Part shown: positions 14,886-24,529 of the stretch, piece after piece
Position numbering within the stretch: the stretch's first letter is position 1
How the letters are laid out: every line of letters begins with the position of its first letter
Source: Heloderma charlesbogerti
Lineage: Eukaryota > Chordata > Lepidosauria > Squamata > Helodermatidae
Assembly: GCA_026122225.1 (NCBI GenBank)
Contig: JANEZZ010001953.1
Location: 2,086,279-2,150,278, forward strand
Direction of reading: 5' to 3'
Length of the DNA stretch: 64,000 nt
Translations under genes and position numbers: made by a program
Notes under the pieces: model-generated
The model's input: the letters and a program-made list of their open reading frames with translations, nothing else
Told to the model about the DNA's origin: nothing
Database searches by the model: none

Positions 14886-15820
14886 ACTGTGGTCACAGGT
14901 GTGGGGGGGTATGGCAGTGGGGGGGAGGTGCCCCCCCTTCGCGGTGGGGGGGAGGCGCTTCGGTTCTCCCCCTGAAATTCTTGGTGGGGGGGAGGTGCCC
15001 CGCCCCTCCCGGCTGAAATTCAGGCCGGGGGGGGGGGCGCCCCATCCCTTGCCGCTGAAATTCTGGCCGGGGGGAAGCGCCCCGTCTCCCCGGCCACGAA
15101 ATAAAAAAGTTATGGGGAAAAAAAAAAACACGTGATAGGCTACGTAAGGATTTATGTAGCCTATCATGGCTAGATTTTCAAAGTCAGCCGTGATAGGCTA
15201 CATAAATCATTACGTATCCTATCACTGCTGACTTGGGGGGGGAAAGCACGTACGCAAATGGCGGCGCCCATGGGCGCCGCCATTTGCGTTCCTAATTTAG
15301 GCACGGGTAGTCTACGTAAAGATTTACGTAGACTACGGTGAAAATAAGGGGAACGCAAATAGCGTTGCCCTTATTTTTGCCGTAGTCTACGTAAATCTTT
15401 ACGTACACTACCTGTGCCCAAATAAGGAATGCAAATGGCAGCACCCATGGGCGCCGCCATTTGCGTACGCACATTCCCCCCCCAAAGTCAGCCGTGATAG
15501 GCTACGTAACGATTTACGTAGCCTATCACAGCTGACTTTGAAAATCTAGCCGTGATAGGCTACGTAAATCGTTACATAGCCTATCACGTTTTTTTATTAT
15601 TATTTTATTTTACTGGGAAATGGCGGCGGCAGCAGCCGGTCGGAAGACCGGCTGCCGCCCCCGCCTCCGCCGAAACGCCGCCGGGACCCGCTGCCGAGAG
15701 GGACATTCGACAGAGGTAAGTCCCATCCCGGGAGGGGGCGGAGAATTTCCCCACCGATTTCGGGGGCGAATCTGCATTCGGCCTCCCGGAGATTCATGGC
15801 GAAATTATCCGCCATCCCTA
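14886..15820. mobile_element. Large fold-back hAT-like element, copy 2
   Basis: The element has three parts. First, 14886-15080 holds four to five G/C-rich tandem units of about 42 bp with alternating GGGGGGAGG and GCGCCCC blocks. Second, 15128-15594 is a 467-bp palindrome centred near 15361, made of four hairpin modules on each side. Third, the right flank holds a GC-rich ATG-started frame ending at a splice-donor consensus, then a terminus ending GCCATCCCTA. The right flank matches the left flank of the copy at 57119-57871 in inverse orientation, and the CATCCCTA end matches its terminal repeat. The left terminus is not found, so the element may be truncated. The hAT assignment comes by homology from the copy with an 8-bp duplication. 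Confidence 0.8.
15620..15715 (+). other. Candidate mobile first exon (ATG to splice donor)
   Basis: The ATG at 15620 (context GGGAAATGG) starts MAAAAAGRKT, followed by an Arg-rich stretch, and the 32nd codon GAG ends exactly at GAG|GTAAGT in phase 0. The equivalent strand of the copy at 57248-57331 reads MAAVAAGRKT for 28 codons and also ends in phase 0 at CAG|GTAAGT. The bodies differ in sequence and length, yet start, GRKT and donor are shared. This could be the first coding exon of a lost autonomous parent or a non-coding coincidence of GC-rich repeats. No transcript evidence is available here. Confidence 0.45.
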
Positions 15821-15828
15821 GCTGGTAT

Positions 15829-16797
15829 GGCTGGTGCTCCTGTTGAAGTCCAAGTGGAATGCAGAGATGACTCAGGCAGTTGACACAATTGTGCCCAAGT
15901 GCCCTCTCCCTCTGAGCAGAACCCAGCCAGCTCCTTGGTATACACCCAAGCTGAGGGCAATGAAGCAAGAGGGGAGACAGCTAGAACGCAGGTGGAGGAA
16001 ACTCGTTCTGAGTCTGACCGAACACAGGTTAGAGCTCATTATCGAGCCTACTCTGTAGCAGTGAGGGTGGCAAAGAGACAGTTCTTTTCCACCAGCATTG
16101 CATCTTCTCAGTGTCGTCCACTCAGTGGTTCGCAGCCTGTTACGTTCTGGGCCAGGGGGAGAGACTTTGTAACCCTCGGTTGCATGCTGTGACGAGTTTG
16201 CATGGCATGTTGAAGATAAAGTCGCTCAGATTCGTCATGAATTGGATGCCATGATTAATGCAGTTCCATTGGTAGAGGCATTCAGGGCACCGTCTGGTCC
16301 AGTTTTATTGGATGAGTTTCAGTTATTGAGGCCTGAGGATGCAGACAACGTGCTTGGCTAAGTCTGATCGACCACTTGTGTGCTTGACCCTTGTCCTTCA
16401 TGGCTTATTACATCAAACAAGGAGGGGATGTCTGGCTGGGTCCAGGAGGTTTTAAATGCCCCCTTGAGAGAGGGAGTGGTACTGGCTTCTTTAAAAGAGG
16501 TGGTAATCAGACCACTCCTGAAAAAGCCTAACCTGGACCTGGAGGATGTTAACAATTATAGGCCAGTGGCCAACATCCCCTTCCTGGGCAAGGTGCTTTG
16601 GCGGGTGGTTGCAGGGCAGCTCCAGGCACTCTTGAATGAAACGGATTCTCTAGATCCATTTCAATCGGGTTTCAGGAGTGGTTTTGGAATGGAAACTGCC
16701 TTGGTCGCCCTGTGGGATGACCTCTGCTGGGAGAGGGACAGGGGGAGTGTGACTCTATTGATTCTCCTGGACCGGTCAGCGGCTTTTGATACCATCA
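15829..16797 (+). mobile_element. L2-like LINE fragment, copy 1 (endonuclease end to RT fingers)
   Basis: Sense frames encode VPKCPLPLSRTQPAPW (end of the endonuclease-linker region), then VVIRPLLKKPNLDLEDVNNY and DPFQSGFRSGFGMETALVAL of the reverse transcriptase fingers and palm start. The copy breaks off at AAFDTI near 16797, before the catalytic YADD box. It carries frameshifts and lacks both ends. It is an independent copy from the one at 17.4-20.4 kb, since the same domain recurs there. Confidence 0.88.
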
Positions 16798-16877
16798 AAA
16801 TGTCACAAATTGTGCTTGTTAAGAAGCAACAAATAGGTGTGGGTCAACTCACAGGAGGATTCCTGTAGCAATGCAAT

Positions 16878-17275
16878 AAGGGCGCAATCCTATGGGTTGC
16901 GCTCTGGGTACTCATAAGCCTCTGAGCTTGGAGGCTTATGAATATCCTATGTAGAGAAGGAGGTGCCTCGTGCTTACCTCTCTGCATTTTAGCTAGATAT
17001 GCAAGTTTGCTCATCTAGTTGAAACTTCGGGGCGGGGGAGAGAAGGAGGCAGGGATGGCCATAGGAAAGATCAAAGGAATGCCGCCCTGGTCTCCTCCCC
17101 TTCCCCAGGAAAGCATCCTTCTCCCTGTCACCACACTCCATTTTACGAGCACAGAGAAGCAGCCGATGTAGTTCTCTCTGTGCCAGCTAAAAGGGGGAGG
17201 GGAATGTAGTTTCCTGGCGCTGAGCTCGAAGCCCTGTCTATGAGCTTGGAGCCAGGAAACTGAAAAATCCTATGT
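16878..17275 (+). mobile_element. Non-autonomous DNA element, GCAATCCTAT family, diverged
   Basis: This begins AAGGGCGCAATCCTATGGG like the other family members and ends near AAAAATCCTATGTCCCC, a poor match to the expected inverse, so the right end is decayed or truncated. Inside, CTCTGAGCTTGGAGGCTTATG mirrors the CTCTGAACTCGGAGGC hairpin of the other copies. Confidence 0.55.
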
Positions 17276-17644
17276 CCCCCAGACGCTCTGTAGGACAACA
17301 TGGGGTATCTTTGCTGGGCCCAAGCACTCCATCCTCCTCACCTGGATTGGGGCCTGAAAGACCAAGGAAAAGCATGGGTGCATGGAAAGTAAGTTGTCCA
17401 GAGCCAAAGGATGGCTGGGGGAGTCGTGACTCCATCTTCTGGCCTTCGTTTGCTGCTCTGCAATGCCAGGTCTGTTACCCAGAAAACCTCCCTCATCCAT
17501 GACATGATCCTGGATGAGGGTGCAGGCCTGGCATGTATTACGGAGACCTGGCTGGCCGAGGCTGCTGCTCCAACTCTTGAGGCCATGTGTCCAGCTGGAT
17601 TTTCGTAAGCACAGCAGCCGAGGGCTGGGGATTGGGGAGGGGGA

Positions 17645-18604
17645 GTGGCTGTTATCTACCGAGAGTCCTTGGTCTTCACCAGACCCCCTCTCCAGGAGAC
17701 CAAGGTTGCTGAGTGCATGTATTGGAGGTTGGGCCCGAAGGGCAGTCTGGGGATTCTGCTAATGTACCGTCCACCCTGCTGCACGACTGACTCCCTGGCC
17801 GAGGTGCTTGAGGTGGTCTCTGATGTGCGTGTGCAGTCCCCTAACTTACTGGTGTTGGGGGACTTCAATGTACATTCGGAGGCCATCCTCACAGGAGCAC
17901 CTCGGGACTTCATGGAGACCACGGCTTCCTGGGAGCTGCACCATATTCTAACTGGGCCCACCCATGTAGCCGGTCATGCATTAGACCTTGTGTTTGTTTC
18001 TGGAGAAGCGGGGAGTGATCTGGAAGTTGGGGGTATATCCACCACCCCCTTGTCATGGTCAGATCACTATCTGGTGATGTTAGACTTCTCGGTTTCACAA
18101 CCCCTCCGCAGGGGCGGAGGACCCATTAAAATGGTCCACCCCAGGCGTCTTATGGATCCGAATGGATTCCTGAACACGCTTGGGGATTCTCTGGAGCACG
18201 CCAACGGCCACTCGGTTGAGACCCTGGTGGGTGGCTGGAATGCCACAATCACTGGGGCATTAGATCGGGTGGCTCCGAAATGCCCTCTCCCCCTGAACAG
18301 GGCTCGGACTGCACCGTGGTTCAATCCACAGTTACAAGCTCTGAAACAGGAGGTGAGACGGCTAGAGTGCCGGTGGCGGAAGTCTTGCTCCAAAGACGAT
18401 CAGACACGGGCTAGAGCTGTATCTTCAGCCTATCATGTGGCAGTGAAGGCAGCAAAAACGGAATATTATGCTGCCTCTATCGCGTCTGCAGAGTGCTGTC
18501 CCAGGAGGCTGTTCCAAGTGGTCCGGAGCCTGGTCGGTCCTGTGGCTCTGGAACCTCCTGTGAGGCCTTGGCAAGGCACTTTGCAGATAAAATTGATCGG
18601 ATAA
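17645..18604 (+). CDS. L2-like endonuclease domain
   Basis: This 319-aa open frame holds the middle and end of the endonuclease. GILLMYRPPCCTTDSLAEVL, LLVLGDFNVHSE (metal-binding GDFN), GPTHVAGHALDLVF and SWSDHYLVMLDF (catalytic SDH) are all present. It continues in the same frame the 17411-17608 segment (LLLCNARSVTQKTSLIHDMI, ITETWL), separated only by a stop codon. It acts as the target-nicking nuclease in the family. The frame ends near 18604 after shifting off the connector. Confidence 0.88.
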   Translation: MAVIYRESLVFTRPPLQETKVAECMYWRLGPKGSLGILLMYRPPCCTTDSLAEVLEVVSDVRVQSPNLLVLGDFNVHSEAILTGAPRDFMETTASWELHHILTGPTHVAGHALDLVFVSGEAGSDLEVGGISTTPLSWSDHYLVMLDFSVSQPLRRGGGPIKMVHPRRLMDPNGFLNTLGDSLEHANGHSVETLVGGWNATITGALDRVAPKCPLPLNRARTAPWFNPQLQALKQEVRRLECRWRKSCSKDDQTRARAVSSAYHVAVKAAKTEYYAASIASAECCPRRLFQVVRSLVGPVALEPPVRPWQGTLQIKLIG

Positions 18605-19761
18605 GGAGTGTTACTCCGCATGCTGTGGATACAGTTAGTGAGCAAGAGGCGGCCTGTGACAAACCGGTTTTGTGGGATCGGTTCCAGCTTCTTCCTCCTG
18701 ATGAAGTGGACAAGGTGCTTTCATCTGTAAGGCCGACCACCTGCTTACTTGATCCTTGCCCATCTTGGCTCATTATGGGCTGCAGAGAGAGACTGGGTGA
18801 GGGGATCAGGGCGGTGGTGAACGCCTCCCTTGAGGAGGGAGTGATGCCATCAGCCCTCAAGGAGGCAGTGATAAGACCGCTCTTAAAGAAGCCCTCCTTG
18901 GATCCCCAAGTTCTGGACAACTTTCGCCCAGTCTCAAATCTGCCATTTTTGGGCAAGGTGATTGAGCGGGTGGTGGCGATGCAGTTGAAGGCACACTTGG
19001 AAGAAACCGATTATCTAGACCCATTTCAGTCGGGCTTCAGGCCTGGGCATGGGACAGAAACGGCCTTGGTCACCTTGGTGGATGATATGAGGAGGGCTCT
19101 GGACAGGGATGAATGCTCCTTCCTTGTTCTCCTCGACCTCTCAGCGGCTTTTGATACCGTTGACCACGGTATCCTCCTGGACCGCCTGGAGGGGTTGGGC
19201 ATTGTAGACACCGTATTGCGGTGGTTCCGGTCCTTCCTCTCCGGCAGGTACCAAAGGGTAGCACTGGGAGAGGAGGTTTCGGACCCGTGGCCATTCACTT
19301 GTGGGGTGCCACAGGGTTCCATCCTCTCCCCGATGCTATTTAACATCTATGTGAAGCCGCTGGGGGCTATCATCAGGAGGTCTGGGGTGCGGTGTCATCA
19401 GTATGCGGATGACACGCAGCTCTACCTCTCATTCAAATCTTCACCAAGGTTGGCCGTAGAATCCCTGTCCAAATGTCTGGAGATGGTGAGTGGCTGGATG
19501 GGGAGGAATAAGCTGAAGCTGAACCCTGACAAGACCGAGGTACTTTTGGTGGGAGACAAGAGGAGGCTGGGGGATGTTGACCTGGTGTTGAATGGGGATA
19601 CGCTACCCTTGAAAGACCAGGTCCGCAGCCTGGGGGTCATTTTGGACTCCCAGCTGTCCATGGAGGCTCAGGTGTCAGCTGTGAGCCAGACAGCGCTGTA
19701 TCAACTCCATTGGATACGGCGGTTGCGCCCCTTCCTTCCCGACCATCTGTCTCATCGGTAG
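18493..19761 (+). CDS. L2-like reverse transcriptase domain
   Basis: This 422-aa open frame has LKEAVIRPLLKKPSLDPQVL, SGFRPGHGTETALVTLVDDM, LLDLSAAFDTVDHGILLDRL, GVPQGSILSPMLFNIYV, the catalytic QYADDTQLYLS and NKLKLNPDKTEVLLVG. All core blocks are intact, including both catalytic aspartates. It overlaps the endonuclease frame by about 110 nt in a different frame, which reflects a frameshift and not two genes. The C-terminal end passes out of frame near 19750 and resumes at 19821. Confidence 0.9.
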   Translation: MLSQEAVPSGPEPGRSCGSGTSCEALARHFADKIDRIRSVTPHAVDTVSEQEAACDKPVLWDRFQLLPPDEVDKVLSSVRPTTCLLDPCPSWLIMGCRERLGEGIRAVVNASLEEGVMPSALKEAVIRPLLKKPSLDPQVLDNFRPVSNLPFLGKVIERVVAMQLKAHLEETDYLDPFQSGFRPGHGTETALVTLVDDMRRALDRDECSFLVLLDLSAAFDTVDHGILLDRLEGLGIVDTVLRWFRSFLSGRYQRVALGEEVSDPWPFTCGVPQGSILSPMLFNIYVKPLGAIIRRSGVRCHQYADDTQLYLSFKSSPRLAVESLSKCLEMVSGWMGRNKLKLNPDKTEVLLVGDKRRLGDVDLVLNGDTLPLKDQVRSLGVILDSQLSMEAQVSAVSQTALYQLHWIRRLRPFLPDHLSHR

Positions 19762-19820
19762 TACATGCCCTGGTCTCCTCTCGTTTACTACTGTAATGCA
19801 CTCTACGTGGGGAGTTACCC

Positions 19821-20249
19821 TTGAAGACGGTTCGGAAGCTGCAGCTGGTACAGAATGCGGCAGCTCGCCTGATTAAAGGCAGCCGCTGGCAAGATCACAT
19901 CACTCCAGTGCTGAAGGAGTTGCACTGGTTACCAGTTGTTTTCCGGGCCAAATTCAAGGTGTTGGTTTTGACCTTTAAAACGCTATATGGTTTCAGCCCA
20001 GCCTATCTTAAGGAGCGCCTCCAGCAACACCAGACAGGCCGCTCAACAAGATCAGCCTCGGATGGCCTTCTCTCTGTCCCATCAGCCAGGACAGCTAGAC
20101 TGGTGGGAATGAGGGAGAGGGCCTTTTCTGTGGTGGCCCCCACTCTGTGGAACTCCCTCCCTAAGGAACTCCGTCATGCCCCCTCTTTAATGAGCTTCTG
20201 CCGTGCATTAAAAACGTGGTTGTTCAGGCAGGCATTTGGGGTGGGTTAG
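19821..20249 (+). CDS. L2-like C-terminal region
   Basis: This 142-aa frame encodes the conserved tail of the L2-like ORF2: KLQLVQNAAARLIKGSRWQD, ELHWLPVVFRAKFKVLVLTF and ERAFSVVAPTLWNSLPKELR. It ends in its natural place, followed by the AT-rich 3' UTR and the AATAA-rich tail. A one-step frame change separates it from the reverse transcriptase frame. Confidence 0.85.
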   Translation: MKTVRKLQLVQNAAARLIKGSRWQDHITPVLKELHWLPVVFRAKFKVLVLTFKTLYGFSPAYLKERLQQHQTGRSTRSASDGLLSVPSARTARLVGMRERAFSVVAPTLWNSLPKELRHAPSLMSFCRALKTWLFRQAFGVG

Positions 20250-20599
20250 GGTATTTTAGAAAATGTTTTTATTGTAGAATTTTATTGTTTTAAACAGTTT
20301 TATTATATGTTATACATCGCCCAGGGTGGCTGGGTGACCAGCCAGATGGGAGATTAATAAATTTAATAAATAATAATAATAAATAATTGTAAGCAAGCAC
20401 AATTTGTAATATTGCACAGTATCATTATTGATCATGGGGCAAACCTGTTACGGCATCAGCCTTAATTTCCAATTTCCTATCTTTGAGCCAGCATGAGATA
20501 GCTTTAACTCTGGTCTTAAACCAGCAGGTTTTCTGATAATTTATAAGTATATTCTTCCTGAGAAAATGGGGATGACAACCTTTTTATAAATAATATAAA

Positions 20600-21122
20600 A
20601 GATACCTATGGCGATCAATTAATAGTAAGAATTCAAAGAATATTCAGATTGATAGGGCCACAAGGCAGGGCTATGCACTCTCTGCCTTACATTTGTAAGA
20701 TGTATGAATCCCTTGCTTCAGTGATATGAGCTTCAGATGTTATTACAGGAATTAGTATAGGATCACACAATTTTAAGTTGAGTCCTTAGGTTGATGATAC
20801 AATGCTTACTTTAATCAATCCTATTCTATCTTTACCAGAATCTCTTAAGAATGCTAGAGATTTTGGAAATATCTCAGGATATAAAAGAATTACACTTTAG
20901 TAAGATTATTAGTTTAAATGTTGCTCAAGAAATTAAAGATTTCTTGAGTTCAGAGTGTGGGATTAAATGGATGTATAAACCTGTGAAATATTTAGGGGGC
21001 TGGTTTGTGAATTTACATGAACTTTGTGATTTCAGCTATATGATACTGACGAGATCTATTAATATAGATCTTTAAAAATTGTCCAGATTAGGTATTTCTT
21101 GGCTAGGGCATTTAGCCATACT
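20600..21122 (+). mobile_element. Old L1 LINE fragment, left part
   Basis: With stops ignored, sense frames read VDDTMLTLINPILSLPES, where the YADD box is worn to VDD at 20790-20798, followed by VKYLGGWFV. This order matches the L1 ORF2 palm and thumb. Heavily mutated. The copy resumes at 21524 after a MITE. Confidence 0.65.
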
Positions 21123-21523
21123 AAGGGAGCAATCCTATCTGGATAGGCGGCCACCTCTGAACTCAGAGGCGATCACTTACCCAATGTATGGCGGGAGGAG
21201 AGCAGAGGGGATCCTCTCCTCCACCCTTCAGCCACCCTGCATTCATGGATAGATAGTCTGATTTTGGCTGTCTAGTCACGGGAGCTTGGAGCTGGGGTGG
21301 GGAGGCCGGATGACGCAAAGGAAGCATTGTATCATCACTTCCATACTTCCTGCCCTCAGAAACGCCCCCTTTTGCTCCACTCCACACTGCTCTTATGAGC
21401 CTGGAGCCTGGGGATGATCCGTGCCATTTATGAGGTGGCGGGGGTGGGGAGGCAGTTCTCTGGGAAACCGCCCAATCCTATGGCCATCTAGCCGCTGTCT
21501 AGCAGCCATAGGATTGCGCCCTT
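21123..21523 (+). mobile_element. Non-autonomous DNA element, GCAATCCTAT family, copy 2
   Basis: This is the best-preserved member. It opens AAGGGAGCAATCCTATCTGG and closes CCATAGGATTGCGCCCTT, an inverted pair matching at about 14 of 16 positions. It interrupts the L1 remnant, giving clean evidence that it moved as a unit. Inside are GGCGGCCACCTCTGAACTCA with its local inverse GAGGCGATC and AGCCGCTGTCTAGCAGCC. No open frame. Confidence 0.82.
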
Positions 21524-21970
21524 AAAATATTATTTCCAGAATGTTGTTTATTTTTGCGAATTAACATTCCTAAATCAATTCTACAAAATTGGCAACATAT
21601 GTTAATAGATTTTATCTGGAAAACTAAAAAGCCAAGAGTAGCTGCAGTATCTTTGAAAAACCCTATAAAGAAGGTATTTTTAAATGCCTAATGTAATAGC
21701 TATAATGTTATGAATCTTAAATCAATTGCTCAATGGATCAAGGTACAAATGTAAATGCCTTGGTTTATTATAGAACAGTATTGCAGTAAAATTCTGTTAT
21801 CAATATTCCCCTATAGAAGGAGAACGTTAACTGATACAGGTGTTTTATTCCATCCAAATTGTTGAATTGAGGCTGTAGTGGCAATTTGGGATAATCTCAC
21901 AAATATTTTAGTATCCAATACATTCCTTTTGTCATATTTTGTTTTTAATGAAAGTTTTATAACTGGGGAA
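21524..21970 (+). mobile_element. Old L1 LINE fragment, right part
   Basis: This continues the L1 remnant past the MITE: sense frames read LTFLNQFYKIGN, LILSGKLKSQE and LKSIAQWIKVQM, the region after the L1 reverse transcriptase, with many stops. It fades near 21970. Confidence 0.6.
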
Positions 21971-22275
21971 GAAACAGCAATGTGGAGAAGTAAAGAACTC
22001 GTTCATTTTATTTATTACATTTCTATACCACCCAATAGTCAAAGCTATCTGGACAGTTTGCAAAGATTAAAACTCTAAAAAGTCATAATATAAAACCAAT
22101 GTACAAAAATATAACAATGTTCAAATACTCATCAATAAAAGCGGAGAGGTTTTTAGATGTAATTAGTAACAGGAAGAGTAAACCAAGTGAAGAGATTTTT
22201 TTAAGATGGATCTACTCCATTTTAGTTCACTGTAATCACAAGTTACAGTGACCACAATGGATAATTATGTAAAAT

Positions 22276-22500
22276 ATTGCATACTTCATTTATTATTTGT
22301 TACTTTTCTATCCTGCCTTTCATCCAAGGAACCCAAGGCAGTGTACATGATCTTCTCCATTTTATCCTCACAACAACCCTCTGAGGAAGATCAGACTGAG
22401 AGTCAGTGACTGGCCCAGTGAGCTTCATGGCCAAGTGAAACGAGAGCCCAGGTCTCCCTAGTCCCAGTCGAACCCTCTAACCACTGCACTGGCTCTCAAC
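22276..22500 (-). repeat. CORE-SINE/MIR-like element, antisense
   Basis: Segments CTATCCTGCCTTTCATCCAA, CCATTTTATCCTCACAACAA, CCCTCTGAGGAAGATCAG and ACCCTCTAACCACTGCACTG in this order are the reverse complement of a tRNA-headed SINE with an L2-type tail that is very common in lizards. The tRNA-like head is at the right (minus-strand 5') end. Confidence 0.75.
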
Positions 22501-24529
22501 TTTAACTCCTTTTGAGAATTTGTTATACTCAAAAAAAGTATTTAAAAAGAATATTACTTAAGGGAGAAATCCAACAGGATTGACAATAAATAGATGGAGG
22601 GCTCTGATGCCAGAGCATCTGTCTAAGGCCTGCATGGAAGGGCAGGATGATCAACAAAGGCTTTTTAGCCTCCTGTTCCTCAAATGGATTTTTATCTAGA
22701 CAGGCTCAGAGCTCTCCTACTTTCCTGGGGGAAGGGATGCAAATGGTGAGTCTTCTGGATCCAGTGGATTCACATCCTCTCCTCTCCCCAACCCTCTCCA
22801 TCCGCTGGCATGCCCCCTTTCCTTGTCCTTCTCTGAGGTCACAAGAGCCACCTTGGAAGAGGTTTCCATGGTGGCTGGGGCAGGGAGGATCAGAGTGGGG
22901 ATTCCTTCAGAGGTTGTAGCTCTGTCTACAGGCTGGGGGAAGAATCCACCATATCCTATGGCTCTGCAAATGCCATCTGGGAGCCACAGAATTGCTTTCT
23001 AAGTTATATCTATTACTGCTGTCTTTAGATAAACAGAGAGGGAATGGTTTCAAATCCAAGTGTGAAAAATGGTTAAGACACCCAATTGCAGAAAAAGTAT
23101 TTTTAAAATTTATTTAAGTATGACCAAAAAAAAAAAAAGACTCAGGGTGTTGCTTCATCACCTTGCATCAATATAAGAGAGAATTATTATAAATCATGTG
23201 TCAATGGTACTGGACTCACAACCTTCCGTGAATGGCCAGTCATGTGTGCACAATAAATGCCTCATGGAGAAAGGATCTAAAACCTTTTGCACTGGGGCTT
23301 ACTTCTGAGTGGACATTCATGAAATTGAGCTGTACTCTGCATACCTGGTGGGAAAATGTCCAAATTGTTAAGAACTACATTTGCTTACATGTGTGTATGT
23401 GCAGGTGCAACCCCTGGGCTGCAGCTGTGACCCTTGGAGCCAAGAAGGTTGTGCATCGTGCTCTAAAGATAGCTTTGCCGGCCAGCTCCTGCTAATCTGA
23501 GGCCTCTCATTCATGTTACGTCAGTACACTCCTGCTGATCCAGGCTTCCTCTCCTTGAATTTTATCCACCTGTGTGCACCCTGTTGGACTGCTGGTAATC
23601 AGGACAGTCTGACTCTAAGAAAATTATTTTTTGAGCTCTGCATTTTGTCTTTGAGCTGCAGTCAAATTTCTTTGTAGCAGTAAGACTCTTACTGCTCAGT
23701 TAAATTAAAACATTATGTAGGCATGCAAAAGGAACTAATGCCTTTTGTTCCACAGAAGTCACAAAAGAGCTATGTTTCTCTGCTTCTTAACAGAGGAAAC
23801 TCATGGAAGGGTTACTAAAAATAAGCAGGAAGAAAATGAGGACAAAGGTGTGAAACAAAGTTACAGACAAGGTAATGCCTGGTAGTCTAGGCTCCCACAT
23901 GGAGTTAGATGAGGGCTTGCTGGGATTAACACTTTATTTCACTGATATCCTTACTTTCTTCCATGCATCTCAATGCAGTGTATGTGGGGCTTCCAGATCG
24001 TAACCTATTCAGGCAGACCATATTCAGGCCTGTTCAGCAATGTTTCTGCATCATGAACTTTCAGACCATACCCTGGAATTTCATTCTCAAGTAACACTTA
24101 ATCAGACATTAGTGTAAAGCAATAACAACAACAAAAACCTGTCAGAAGTTGTGATAAAACTTGTCCAGAGAGAAGGAAATGCATTTCAACTTGGATTTCA
24201 AGCAATTCATAACTCCATAAAGCCCTTGTGATATAAACTAGTGATGCGCAAACTTAGCTCAACTTGGAAATGGGTCACCAATTGTGAGTATTTTTATTGA
24301 TTAAAATATTTTTACTGATTATTTTAAATTAATTTTAATGTATTGTATTTCATTGCTTTAAAATTACATCTATTTCTGGTCCAAATCCTGGACAATAACC
24401 TCAGCTCAGAGAGAACTACACAACTACCTGCAAAAGGGGATTTTTAAGGCTCTAGGGGTCAAGGCAAACAAGCCCAGTGATGCTCCTGAACTATGAGATC
24501 TATTGAACTATGGGATCCTGAACTATGAG
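22501..24529. other. TANC2 intron, unassigned
   Basis: About 2 kb with no repeat that I can name. From 22560 to 23000 the sequence has vague resemblance to the GCAATCCTAT elements (GGGAGAAATCC at the left, GGGAGCCACAGAATTGCTTTC at the right) but is too diverged to call. Confidence 0.5.

Larger units (their letters stand above)
17400..20390 (+). mobile_element. L2-like LINE, copy 2, nearly complete
   Basis: A roughly 3-kb sense element has endonuclease, reverse transcriptase and C-terminal region in order, then a 3' tail with CATCGCCCAGGGTGGCTGGG and TTAATAAATTTAATAAATAA. The tail recurs at 46290-46411. Lesions are few: a TAA near 17606, a frame change near 18550 and another near 19750. The clade call rests on the protein wording and on the short AATAA-type tail; L2 and CR1 are sister groups, so 'L2-like' is the safest label. 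No target duplication was identified. Confidence 0.88.

Noticed and set aside
13371..15600. Regularly spaced repeats that might be read as a CRISPR array
   Set aside because: The repeats are inverted and not direct, there are no unique spacers, and the setting is a vertebrate intron.
22560..23000. Possible sixth GCAATCCTAT element
   Set aside because: Left and right ends are too diverged from the family to be convincing.
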